Part shown: piece by piece, positions 19,657 to 31,290 of the stretch
How positions within the stretch are numbered: the stretch's first letter is position 1
Layout of the letters: every line of letters begins with the position of its first letter
From: Phallusia mammillata
Taxonomy: Eukaryota > Chordata > Ascidiacea > Phlebobranchia > Ascidiidae
NCBI GenBank assembly: GCA_003260075.1
Contig: QLIY01000483.1
Coordinates: 1 to 64,000 of the forward strand
Length of the DNA: 64,000 nt
Direction of reading: 5' to 3'
The notes under the pieces: generated by a model
What the model was told of the DNA's origin: nothing
Seen by the model: only the letters and a program-made list of their open reading frames with translations
The model's database searches: none
Made by a program: the position numbers and the translations under genes

Positions 19657-20178
19657 GGTAGAGCTACTGACGCGGTGCCTCCTAGGAGATCCAAAAGTGC
19701 CTAATTTTCAAAACGGTATATCTCAAAAAATGCTAACGGTTAGGGCTATTAGGGTCGGGATAAGGTATTAGCATTTAAAATTCAATAAAACTAACCCAAA
19801 AAAGTAGTTACTAATGCAAAATTTTTAAACATTTGCATCCTAAACCAACCCTCTTTAGCCGCTAAATAAATAATTCAGTTCTTTACGCCACCTATCGAAA
19901 ATTAAGCACTTTTGTATCTCCTAGGAGGGGTAAAACTACTAACACTGAGCATTGGCTTACGCCCGGTCTGAGAACTTCTGGTAGGTGGCGCAACAGAGCA
20001 TAGGCGTTTATGGTGCTGACTCAGCAATTATTCTTACCATAAACCCAAATTACTGTAACAGCACCATAAACGCATATGCTCTGTTGCGCCACCTACCAGA
20101 AGTTCTCAGACCGGGCGTAAGCCAATGCTCAGTGTTAGTAGCTCTACCCCTAGGAGGCACCGCGTCAGTAGCTCTACC
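19657..20178. mobile_element. MITE with 9-bp target duplication and internal giant hairpin
   Basis: Terminal repeats GGTAGAGCTACTGACGCGG and CCGCGTCAGTAGCTCTACC are perfect inverted copies. The flanks AGTTCGTGC (19648-19656 and 20179-20187) are a perfect 9-bp direct repeat. That length points to Merlin- or Mutator-type mobilisation (inference). The right part holds a large hairpin at 19927-20150. The left part shares about 110 bp with the element at 17976. Non-coding. Confidence 0.85.
19927..20150. repeat. 92-bp near-perfect inverted repeat with 40-nt loop
   Basis: Arms 19927-20018 and 20059-20150 pair with about three mismatches. Transcribed from either strand, it would fold into a long stable stem-loop. 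It lies inside the MITE at 19657. Confidence 0.9.
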
Positions 20179-20824
20179 AGTTCGTGCAACGTGCCAAAAT
20201 TTGCTGAAGTAAGCAAAATAAACTTTCCTTTTTATAAAATTGTATTTTTTTAGATGGAATCAAAAATTTGGTTTACATTTAGTCAGCAATTTGCAAAAAC
20301 ATTTCTCTAACACTATTTAACACAAAAAATTGTCTGTTCCTTAGCTATTCGTCCAGGAAACAACTTACCGGTAAGTTTAGATCGTTCAGTTTAAACTGCA
20401 AACATAAACCGCCTGATATATAAGTCCAATACTGTACGTCGTAGACCGATACCTCCTAGCAGACCGAGCTAAGAACTGCGTATAAAGATGATGTTTTTTA
20501 GCTTTACATTAAACCACAAGTTACATACTGGAATCATCCCAGCGACGAGCTTGTACTTTGTATGTTTTTCTTTTGCTTCCTTTACTTAAATTATATCGTA
20601 CAGAACTGTGAAACAAACCAACAACCGTCTTTTTGTGTGCAAACCTATAAATAGCAGTAATATAATCCTAAAAAAGTTTTTTGAGCAAACTTTGACAAAC
20701 CTATGTTTACTGTACAATCTATCTCAAACCATCGCTTGTTTAAGTAACTGCTTCAGTGATAAAATGCAATTAGAGTGGCGGAAGTGTTAATCACCTTATT
20801 TAAATGACTAGCGACATTTTAAAA

Positions 20825-21333
20825 CAGTGGTTCTCAAACTTTTTTTGAGCGGGACCAAATCTGAGTTTTATAAACATCTCACGACCCAAGCCTTAAACAA
20901 CAAAAATTTTTTTTTACCCTTTTACGAATACTTACTCATCCTTGAACGCTAACTGTTACATCTCCAAGTTCAGTTTCGCATGATTAACTTGTCCTATTAT
21001 TTCCCGTCGTATGACGTTACAATCGCCGTGTGCGTAACAGTAAAATTGGAAGGCTATTGTACAACTTGGTCGATTGAGGTCGGCTACTGTACAACTTGGT
21101 CGATTGAGGCTGTAGTTGGCTATGGCTGTACTGCAGCTGGCTGCCATCAAAATTCTCAGAAAACCACTTATGATGCAATACTCCAGGTTACTGAGATGAA
21201 GCCACATAAAATGCTTATAATGTAAGAATTTAGTCATGACGGACGAATAAAAATACTTTAAAAATGAAATGATAAAAGTTCGTTTGGGCAGAATTGAATC
21301 ACCATAACGCGACCTATACTTTGAGAACCACTG
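20825..21333. mobile_element. hAT-type MITE with perfect 8-bp TSD
   Basis: Ends CAGTGGTTCTCAAA and TTTGAGAACCACTG, flanked by TTTTAAAA on both sides (20817-20824, 21334-21341). 509 bp, non-coding. A 20-bp unit GTACAACTTGGTCGATTGAG occurs twice near 21058-21108. It lies 41 bp beyond the stop codon of GT31-B. Confidence 0.88.
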
Positions 21334-21373
21334 TTTTAAAACAACAGAACCACATCGCGCTTAATTGAACGCT

Positions 21374-24300
21374 TTAACGTAAACACATATATTTATGTTG
21401 AAACTTAATATAAATCCTTGTCCAATCTTTACTCATAAAAGTCCGAATGTTATTCGCTCGTTTGCCTTTGTAACCAGTGAAATGTATGGCGATCGATTTT
21501 TTGGGCTTCACTACCATTTCAGCGGGCATGAACAGTTTTTCACGTAGAATGCCCGTGATCCACACGTCATCGACACGCAACGGTGCTTCCGAGTCAGTGG
21601 CTTTCAACCAAAGACGGTGTGCCAGTCCCACTGACATTGTGTACATACCGCCAAGACACGAGCGTGGGTAAGTGTCCCATCTGTACTCGTCTTTGGAAAT
21701 GTACCACTTGCTTTTGGGATTTCGGTTCACTGGGGGCAGTACCAGTAGCCCGTAGTTACAGATAATTGGGAATCCTGATTGGCTGTTGACACCAAATACA
21801 TGCTCGTTTTCATCTACCGCTGCCTGTAAAGCACCAAGATCCACTAAGAAATCGTCGTCTGCTGAAGAGTATAGGTAGTTGTCTGGAAAGTTTTCCGCCG
21901 CCCAACGCATTCCCGTCAAAGTTTTAATTGCAATGTTACTGCAAATTAATTTGTACATTGTTTTACGCTGGTATGAATAACAACACGGGCACAGAACATG
22001 GTAAAAAAAAGTTAAATGGCTCATTCAATGCGGACGATCAAAAGCGTTTTTAAATAACGTGCCTCTACAAATCAATAAACCTTCGTTTATCATTTTACCA
22101 AGCTCTATGTACTGTTAACCGATTTTAAATACACCAGAACAACCCATATGTTGTACGTAAGTGATAAAACTACTTTCTTTTTTTACAACATTTTGTGGTA
22201 CAGTATTTAGTTGCAACTAAACAGACTGAAAGTAAATTTCATGAAAAATAACCTCGGTGTTTGCTAAATAATATACCGTTTGAATTAACAACCGTCGTCA
22301 AGGCAACAATACTGTGACAATGTATCCTAAAAGAGTAAGTTTATTGTTCAGAAAACCTATGGTGAAATTACCCGTAGTTGTCAGGTCCGTCGTAGTTCAA
22401 TATGTCGCCATTTCTTAGGCTTTCCTCGTGCAGTAAATCTGCTGTTCTCGAGTCGCCCGCTTTACCAATGACAAAAATCACTCGAAGCAAGCCACCTTCG
22501 ACGTAACACCATTTACCCCATGTTCGACGGATAAGTTCACGTCGGAAAAAGTTCGGTGCAGTTGACTTGACGAGAATTACCATCCGCCATGAGATCCCTG
22601 TTGGTTATTGTAAAGAGTTTATGCAGTTTAAAGACATGTAAAGTTTAGTGTTTTAAAAGTTTGTATGTTCGAAACTCGCAAGCGGTTTCCATATTCAGAC
22701 CCGAACTCGAAAAAGAGACCCAATGAAGAATTTGACACACAGACCCAGCACCGGATGTTCAATACGCCATGAACACACCCCACATTCACATATGTTCAAA
22801 AACGTAGTTAGGTTAAACTCAGTGCGACTTTTTGAAAATAAATATTAGGTGGTCCGACTTACATTATGGCCTTAGTAGTGAATTCAAGTGTGTAATATTT
22901 TTTCTGGTGAAAGTCCTCAAAGAAGCTTCTTTTTAATAAGTCAGAACTTTTCGCGGTCTGTTATTCAGATTCGATCAACCTTTAAAGCAGCGGTTCTCAA
23001 ATTGGGGTGTGCGGTTTCTTAGGGGTCCGCCAAGCGATTTCCGCGAGAAGCAAAATGTATTTTTACAGTCTTATAATCCAAAACCCAGTGTACAAAACCC
23101 TAGGCCAAACAGAATCGGCCGTCGTTGTCATAGCATTTTTTTACAGAATATATATTTCACCAAATGTTTTTTTTGCATTGCAGTTCCTGTGAGCAAATGC
23201 AACACAGTTATATAAAGCGCTAAAATAGTAAAACAATAAAATAGTAAAAAAAGAAACTTTCCAGAGTGAACGATGAACCCTTTACTTACTTTACTGGCAG
23301 ACTGTCACGTCTGGTGCAGGTGTGTTCCAAAACAGAAAGAGAAAACGATAAGAAAGTAATTAGGTTAATCGAAACGCGTGGAAAATGGATTTAACGAACA
23401 CGCGTCAAAATCATGCGCTGGATGTTTATTTTGGCGTTGGTCAAAGCTAACCACTTTGCTTGTGCCATGTCTAAATTTTGGAACACAGGTAGTTCTGCAA
23501 AAATGACCGAATTACATTGTGCTATGTTCGAATTATCAACCAGCGCATGAAGACATATGTATCTGTCCGTAATGGCGAAAAAGCGCGGCTTCGTCATGTT
23601 GGTGTATTGCACAGTCGCCAACATGGGCGCCGGCAGAAAATTTTGCAAGAGGGGGCAAATTTTGGCTGATACTTTACCGCATCAAGAACTTGTTACATAT
23701 GAAGCCATAAATCATGTACTTCACAATTGAGTTGCCTAAAAGTTAAAGCATTAAACCGTGTCACGAATCCCCGCGCTGCCACTTTAATTAGGTTTGCTGC
23801 TAAATATGTTAAATTGAGGTACACTGAAATTCCAAGGGGAGGCAAGTGCTCTTGCCTCCACGTGGCGGCGCCCATGGTCGCCAACTAGCCGCTCCGGAGC
23901 CCCTTTGATTCCTCTGATGTGGATCAGTTTTTGAAATTACCAACTGTTTTGATTACAAATTCTGTGACGATTATCCTGAACAAAATATCGAAAATGAAAA
24001 TTGCAGTGCAGTAACCCGAGCGAACCTGCTTCTAGTAACTGCAACCGCATCAATGCCCTGAAACGTGAAGCCCAAAAGAGACAAACTGGCGTCGCGCAGG
24101 TGAACACACAAATCTAGGTCACTGCTTCGGTTTGTAGTGTGTGCGCGCGCGCAACAATACCTGTTGGTTAACATTTGGCTAATGATACGTGTTGACACAT
24201 AAATAAAAATCAACGTCTGAAGAAAACATAACATTCAATGCTATAGCACTATACGTATATGTGGGGAATTTAATTTGCTTTTACTGCTGACAAGACGGGT

Positions 24301-24599
24301 TTACCAAGTGTGCCTAATATGCAATAAACTAACTGACAACAAAACGTCGAAAGTCGTGAGACATAAAGTCGTATTGCAGTTGCTTTTTATTTCAATTTTC
24401 AAAACGGCTTGTGGATTCCAGCGTTTTTTTTTGCAATGTGAAATTGGTCCGAATGGCTCTTAGAGTGGTGAAGGTTGGCGCCCCCTCGTGTAGTGTTATT
24501 TTTTCACGGGGTTCGAACCGAGTTTTTTTTCGCGGGGTTCGAAACCAGGGCACTCCGGGGACGAATCCCGATCAGGGCTTTGTCTGTATATGGGTCAGG

Positions 24600-24640
<41 letters not shown>

Positions 24641-25627
24641 ATTCGGCCAAGTTCCTGCCCAGTGGTGTAGTGTGATGGTAATTATTTTACTTGCTGCGCG
24701 ATGACAACGCTATACCTTGTGGGAAACGAATTTTTCGTTGTTGTATTCGCCCACAGGAACTGAAGATGCCAAAAACATTTGGTGAAATATAAATACTATG
24801 TACAACGGTCGAAATACTATGTACAACTGTTTGGTCCTTTCACAAAAAAAGAGATTGTTTGCGTACTATTTCATTATTGTTTTAGTCTTATTTGTGACGT
24901 TTAGTCTTATTTGTGACGACCTGAAAAACATTCCCACACAAAGTAATGTTACGAAAGTAATATAAATTTATAATGCACGTTGTTGTGGGAATCTTTTCGC
25001 AAGGGATCAATTACGTCTAGTTGTTAACTATAGGTTTTGTTTCGCTTTGGTATGTCCAAGGACCAAAGGATCTCGAAATATGTGAAACGATTTTTGTTTT
25101 GAATCAAGGGAACCTGTAGTAAATTAGAGTTATTACTTTTCCTCTGCAGTAAATTGGTGTCAAATTTTACTAGGTAGGCTACATGTTAAACACTCACTTC
25201 GCCCTTGCATACATTTCACGTTGTCGCATGTCAACTTGAATGGTGATGTTGGCTCGTGAATGTAGTTTGCCAATTTTGCTTCTGGAATAGGCCTACTAGG
25301 GTTTTTTGTTCTGGTTGGCCGTTGTGCATTATTTGTCTGATTTAGGTGCCTCATGCCCGCTAATCTTGAAAACGTCTTTCTACAATTGAAAGTTTGAAAA
25401 TGGTTAGCCAGTTTAACTAAAAGGCATAGCATGGGGTTTATATGATTGAATACAATGAATTTTAAAATCGCAGCAGTCGCAAAAAATGACATTTAGAATG
25501 CAGTGAATAAAAAACTTTCTTCCGTCACCTACCGTCTAACTTTCTTTTCTTGTTGATCGATGAACATGAGGAAACATCCTGTTAATGAAATGACGACTAT
25601 TGTTATTACAAATGTACGAAATGACAT
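21374..25627 (-). CDS. GT31 beta-1,3-glycosyltransferase B (four exons)
   Basis: Paralogue of the gene at 13592. Exons: 25533-25627, 25198-25379, 22372-22597 and 21374-21938, with phases 2, 1, 2 and about 355 residues. Exon 1 starts MSFRTFVITIVVISL, a short cytoplasmic tail plus signal anchor. Exon 2 is a poorly conserved stem with an IHEPTSPFKLTC segment like the FHQPTIPF of its paralogues. Exon 3 has RRELIRRTWGKW. Exon 4 has ADDDFLVDLG, CLGGMYTMS and RVDDVWITGIL. Exons 3 and 4 join at DNYGNIAIKTLTGM. Both the DDD metal-binding motif and the acidic DDV motif are present, so it is probably active. Introns 1-3 are about 150, 2600 and 430 bp, with transposon pieces in intron 2. Confidence 0.85.
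22987..23060. mobile_element. One-ended hAT-like fragment in GT31-B intron 2
   Basis: CAGCGGTTCTCAAATTGGGGTGTGCGG resembles the left end of the hAT MITE at 20825. No matching right end was found. The fragment length is a guess. Confidence 0.35.
23622..23876. mobile_element. Short MITE with 8-bp TSD GTCGCCAA
   Basis: Ends CATGGGCGCCGgcag and GGCGGCGCCCATG, with GTCGCCAA directly repeated on both sides (23614-23621, 23877-23884). 255 bp, non-coding, hAT-like by TSD length and CA...TG ends. It lies in intron 2 of GT31-B. Confidence 0.7.
24601..24638. repeat. Run of 38 G
   Basis: An uninterrupted homopolymer preceded by GGTCAGGC in GT31-B intron 2. It could be real, but runs like this are often wrong in length. 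Confidence 0.95.
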
Positions 25628-26874
25628 CACTTGCACGATCACAGCCTGTACTCCTGTGTCGACGTTTATTACACAAAGGACGCTACAAGACCTTGGCGGG
25701 TAGAATCACCTACAACAAAATACACTGTCATTATCTTGGACAAATCTGCTAAATAGCTTACTGCTAGAAAAAATATGTAGTAGCCTATAGCTTTCTAGAT
25801 CCGATCTGAAAAAAGATTGCGACAATAAAAAATGCCTGTGCTGTTTGTAAATCGTGGCTTGTAGACTGCGTTCCTTTAAAAATCTAGGAAATTTGGCGTC
25901 CCACCTGAATCACCTCATGCTCAAAAAGTAAACCTATCATAATCAGTTCACTCGTACCAACAACACAGAGCTCAGTTAAAATCATCTTTTTGAAAAAGAT
26001 TTTTAAGTTCGGCCTGATTCGGGCAAAATTGTTTAGTCGGATAGGCTATTCGGTTTCGGCCCAAACCTTTTGTGAGGCTTCGGTACAATACTACTACAGC
26101 ATCATTCGTTTAATATAGAGGTCGTGTACGTTGGAACAAGGATATTCTTATTAACTATTTTTGTTGTTTCTTTATTTGCCATGATAGTCCCAACGTGGAT
26201 GTTCGATAAGTAGTCTGGTAGTAGAAATAGAAACTCAAAACGTAAATACGGAGTTTTTGTCACGCCCGGTGGTTTCCTTTACTTTTCCAGAGAGATTGTG
26301 TGTAAGTTCGTTGTAGAAATAGTCTTAAAAATGCGTGTAAATTTTGACATGGGCGTATTTCAATCGCGATTTTTTCGCCGCCGTTTACTGATTCGGTGTA
26401 AATGTAGTTTTTGGTAGATTTCTATGACAGGTATATGAAACGATGTGAAAAGTTGAAGCAAGTCAGCTGTATCATTTTTTTATTTGTTTTTTTTTTCTCA
26501 TCAAACGAACGTGTACTTTAAGAAGGCTTTCTGAACTCTTAAGGCTTTAATGTACGTTTGGTTGTTTGATTTTTATACTAACAGGTTTTATACTAACAAG
26601 TCCTATTGAATTTTTTTGTATAAAATGCATTACGGATTTTTTTAGTAATGTGCAGAGCAGACTGCAGAAAACAAACAATGCTTTTTTAGTCTTACCTATA
26701 GCTATAACCATTATACCATATACAAAAGTAACTGGTATTATTATCTTTTGGTTAACAATTAGTGACTTTTACAGCTGTTAATTTCTTTTTACATTTAACA
26801 GCCACAGTTAATTGTTTTCAAATCAAATATATCTAAAAATTGAAACTTTGTAACTTCTCAGTCTTAGTCTCACC
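25628..26874. other. Divergent spacer between GT31-B and SLC38A10
   Basis: A 1.2-kb AT-rich interval between two genes transcribed away from each other; it should hold both promoters. No clear TATA box or coding exon was recognised. A splice acceptor-like TAACTTCTCAG ends 12-13 bp before the SLC38A10 ATG, so a 5' UTR intron or trans-splice site is possible. Confidence 0.4.
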
Positions 26875-29510
26875 ATGGAGGAGAATGCACCAGGTATTGC
26901 AAATTTGGTAAACAGCATTATTGGGGTCAGTGTTTTGGCCATGCCATACTGTATGAAGCAGTGTGGATTGTTGCTTGGACTTGGTTTGCTACTTGGGGCC
27001 TCGTGGCTTACTTATGTATCATGCAGTATGCTTGTGACCTCAGCTGTAATCAAGCGAAGACGAACATATGAATATTTAGCCTACCATGCTGTGGGACCCA
27101 GTGGAAAGTTGGCTGTTGAGCTAAGCATGATTGGGCTCATGTTGGGAACCTGTGTGGCATTTTATGTCATTATTGGTGATTTAGCTACTGGAATTTTATC
27201 CAACTATGTTGAAGCATCTCAAGTTCAACTTAGAACGTTTGTTCTGGTGTTTTGTGGACTGTGTATTGCGCTTCCACTCGGCCTGATGAAGAACTTGTCT
27301 GTGTTGGGGTTCATGGGATTCTTCTCCATGATATTTTACTGTCTGTTTGTCCTAGTGATGTTTATAACATCAGTGTCAAATGGCCTTTTAACATTTGACT
27401 GGCTGACAAAAATTGAGTTATTCCGTCCCGCTGGTATTTTTCAAAGTCTTCCTATCTTTAGTTTAGCTTATGCTTGCCAGTGTCAGTTATTTGTGGTTTA
27501 TGATTCTCTTGAAGATGCTTCAGTCATGCGAATGGAATCAATAGTATCTGGAGCTCTTAAGATTGTTACTACAGTATACTGCCTTGTTGCTGTCTTTGGT
27601 TATACAACATTTCAAGATTCAGTTTATGGCAATGTCTTGCAGAATTTGCCCCACACATTTTTGCTGGAGGCAATAAAGTTTGGTTTTGCAGGGTCAGTTG
27701 TAATTGGCTTTCCTCTCATGATATTTCCTTGCAGACAAAGTATCTATACCCTATTTTTCAAGCAGCCCCAGTCAGATGGAGTCCCTTCTAAAACTTACAT
27801 AGAGCCATTTACTTTCAAAGTCATCACACTTTGCATTGTTTTGTCCACCATGACAGTGGCAATTTTTATTCCCAATGTTGAAACAATTCTGGGTCTGACT
27901 GGTGCAACAATGGGGTCTTTTATTTGCTTCATTTTTCCGGCAATTATCTACTCTAAGGCTTATGCCAAGGCAGATGCTTTCATTACAAGATTTGTATTTG
28001 CGGTTGGCTGTCTTCTGCTCATATTCTGCACATATCAAAACCTCACTGCTCAACCTGAGGTTGTACCAGAGGTTGCGAAACAGGATTCATTCAATGGTCA
28101 TCAGGCCCATGATGATACATTAAACGTTGATGCACCTGCCAATGTTGAAAATCCATTACCTGATCTTGATAAGCCACCACCATCAAAAGCACCTATAGGT
28201 GAACCGGTAAAAAATGAGCATCGACATGAACCTGCGAACCCCATTGAGCCTGTATACATTGACCACAAACCTGACACAGTGGATGAAAAACCAGAAGAGG
28301 TTCCAAAGGAAGAAGTTAAAGACAGTCCGAAAGTAAATGCTGAAAATCTTCAACCTAATGTTGCAGAGAAGGATAAAGATCCACCTGCTGTCAAAAAGGA
28401 GGAAATACCTTCAGTCAAACACAATGATGAAGCAGGAGAAAAACCTAATCAAGTACCTGCTGGTGCTGGAGAACTACCAGTTGATCAACAGGAACAGGTT
28501 GACAACAAGGATGCAAAGCGAGAAGAGCCATCTAATTCTGAAGATAATGTAAAAAAGCAGGATGGTGATGGTGATAAAAAAGAAGAAGAACTTCTAATGC
28601 AGATCAAAGCACAGCAAGAGAAGCAACAAGAAATTCTTCAAAAACAAAGTGATCTGCTTCAAGCCTTACAAGAACAACATTTAAAAGAGCATGTAGAATC
28701 TGAGGATGGAAAAGTGGAAAGTCAGGATAAGCCCCAAGGTGTGGATGCACCAGAAAAGAAGCAACCACCCCAGGATGGTGAAAATAAGAAAGTTGAACCT
28801 GTCATCCCAAAGGTTGATGCAGTGAAAGACCCTGTAAAGCCAGTACTTGCGGAGGAGCCAAAACAAAATGTAAAACAGGTTGTGGGAAATAGTGACGTTA
28901 AAAATAACATCAAAGTGGAGAAACCAAAGGAAAATCCTGTTGAAAAAGAACCAGTTAAAAGAGAAGAAGTGAAACAACAACTGGGAAAACAAGAAGCCCT
29001 TGAACCTGAAATCAAGCCTGTTGTTCAGGTGAGAAAATGAGGAAAATCTAGGTTTGTATTTTTACTACTTCCTTAAGTATGCTACGAGAAAAAAAGATTT
29101 GATGCCTAGGTTTGTACTATTTGTCTACCAATTGCACTCTAAATGTCCTCAACTTAAGAAGTTACTCAACAGCTAATGTTTGAGTTAGCCTTTGCTCTTG
29201 ACAGTTAGACTGTTTGTTTGTAGGAGCAAATGTATGTCTGGTAATTGATGTGCATTTTGCATGGTTCAACAAATATCTTTACTTTTTCAGGAACCAAGAA
29301 AAGAAAATGTTGTAGAGGAAAACAAAGTTGTAGCCAAAGAGAATGATAAACTTTCAAAGAGGAACGTTGACAAAAATTTGGCTGATTCCGAAGTAGTTAA
29401 AATCGAACCAAATATGGATGATATACCAGATGATAAGAAAGAAGATGTTAATGACAAAGTGGATGGGGAAGATATGCCTAAACCACGAGAGTTAAAATCC
29501 TATGATGAAG
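26875..29510 (+). CDS. SLC38A10: Putative sodium-coupled amino acid transporter SLC38A10, 3' end unresolved
   Basis: Membrane transporter of the amino acid/auxin permease superfamily. The start has a good Kozak context (CACCATGG), and the N-terminus (NLVNSIIGVSVLAMPYCMKQC) and RRTYEYLAYHAVG, then SMIGLMLGTCVAFYVIIGDL, match SLC38A10. About 11 hydrophobic segments fill residues 1-390. A long charged tail rich in Glu, Lys, Pro and Gln follows, the layout that sets SLC38A10 apart from shorter SLC38 members. The coding region is a single exon to 29028 (donor CAG|GTGAGA), then 29291-29510 (donor GAAG|GTAAGA), phase 1. The next exon lies beyond a transposon: acceptors at 31345, 31502 and 31524 all allow short in-frame endings, and the last would add only two residues. 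Function in solute or neuronal amino acid transport is known for mammals only. Confidence 0.88.
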
Positions 29511-29536
29511 GTAAGAACTGAGCATACAGTGTAAAC

Positions 29537-31290
29537 CAGGGGCGTGCAACTGTTTATCGCTGTGGGCCACAATTTACAGTTAAAATGATGCTGGGGGCCA
29601 GACAATAAAGCAACACATATCTTTTTTTGAAACAGCTTATTTAATAGCAAAGCGCACATAATCAAGTTACTCGTTGAGTACTTTTTAATCAATGGAATAT
29701 CTGCTAACCTTTTCGTAGAATAAATGTCAATATATTTACTGCACCTATAAATCATGTTACTAAATCATTGCTAGAAAGGCAGTTCTGTCATAATGCACAC
29801 TATGATGCAACAATGGGAATATGTCGTCACAGTGTGACGTTTTATAAAGTCAAAAATACCAGTGATGGTGTCCAAATAGCAACATTCCATGCTCTAACAG
29901 TAAAAAGTATTCATATTAATTATGGGTCCCCTTCCCTGAAGGGGACACATATTGTTTTTGTCCGTTTTTTTTTTTTCTTTTTTTCTTTTTTCTGTCTAAC
30001 GCTGGTTTGTAACGCTCGTTTGGTCAAGAAAGAGTGCTTCAAATTTATTCAAATTTGGACATATGTTAGATATTAATCCAAACTTGGTCCACCTGAAGTT
30101 TGACCCCAAATTACCCAGCGGTTTACCCACAGGCCCCCGAAACGTAAATGTGTCTAACGCTCGTTTGGTCAAGAAAGACACTGTAGGCAGAAGTCCCAAG
30201 AGAGTACGTTTACGAATAATAGGGCAGAGCGGGAGGGCTCAGCTTGACGTTGGACAGACGTTTTACGAGACGTCGTTTCGGTGATTAGAAATCAGCTGTT
30301 TTGCACAGCAATGCTATGTCGTTTTATTAAGTTATCACTCACATTTTCAGTTTTGGCAAAGGTTTCACACATATGACGCGATTTAAACCTAATAAGCGTG
30401 CTTCGGTTTCGTATAATGTCAAGCAAAACTTTGTTAAACAAACTAAATATGAAAAAATAAACTTGACTTTTTTTGCAAGATAAAAGTTTTTTTAAATGCT
30501 CGTTGTCATGTTGGCCACTGCATGACCACGGGTTACTTAAGGTCAATTAGTAGGTATTACTAACACAGTTCAGAACTTTCGTTCGCCATAACGTAGCGTT
30601 TTTGTTTTTTAAATCAAATACTCAAGGCATGTATAAATTAGGTCAAATGGTGTTGTTGAACACCAAGGACGGCGTGCTATTGAAAACGGCGTCAAAAGGT
30701 CAAACAGTCGTTTGGTGTGTGCACCCTAAAGGTTCCTACAGGTCAATGGTACTCATTTTGCGAAACAAAGTTAAATGAAAAGTTATGTATACACTTGCAG
30801 CAAATCGCTTTTCAATTGTCTGTAACACAACTGTTACAGCTTTCTAGAAAAAATTGTGTTTAAACCCCGACCTTGGACGACAATATCTGGGTCAAAGCAA
30901 GAGATTAAATTGAAAGTATTTGTTTCGCTCTTTTTTAATGTTTTTGTAATTATACGACAATAATAGTGCAAAAAAATACAACAAAATTTTTCCTTGTTGG
31001 GTTAACGCTTTCTAAAAATTTGTTGTTACGAATTTAAAAATCACCGCAACATTTGTTTACCGTAAATCCGCACAAACCCGCGTGTGGGGACCCATTAGTT
31101 TTTGTTGACACACACAATCATATGTGTAGATCAAATGATGTGTATAGTAAATTGGTAAATATCGTATAAAATGGAAGTATATCAGAAAGCCACCATTCTA
31201 GTTTAAGAGTACTTTGAAGTCTGCGCGGGCCACGAAAATAGGTGCCGTGGCCCGGACACTGGCCTGCGGGCCGTATGTTGCACGCCCCTG
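29537..31290. mobile_element. hAT-type element in an SLC38A10 intron, with nested insertion
   Basis: Ends CAGGGGCGTGCAAC and GTTGCACGCCCCTG; flanks GTGTAAAC and GTTTAAAC differ at one base. The element begins 26 bp after the exon boundary. It is about 1.75 kb with no transposase. Most of it (29923-31094) is a second element. Confidence 0.82.
29923..31094. mobile_element. Nested element with TGGGTCCCC ends
   Basis: TGGGTCCCC and GGGGACCCA bound about 1.17 kb inside the outer hAT element. The phrase TCTAACGCTCGTTTGGTCAAG occurs in two versions at about 29995-30030 and 30151-30175. No coding region; class unknown. Confidence 0.5.

Noticed and set aside
24411..24704. Open frames encoding poly-glycine
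   Set aside because: They only exist because of the 38-base G run.
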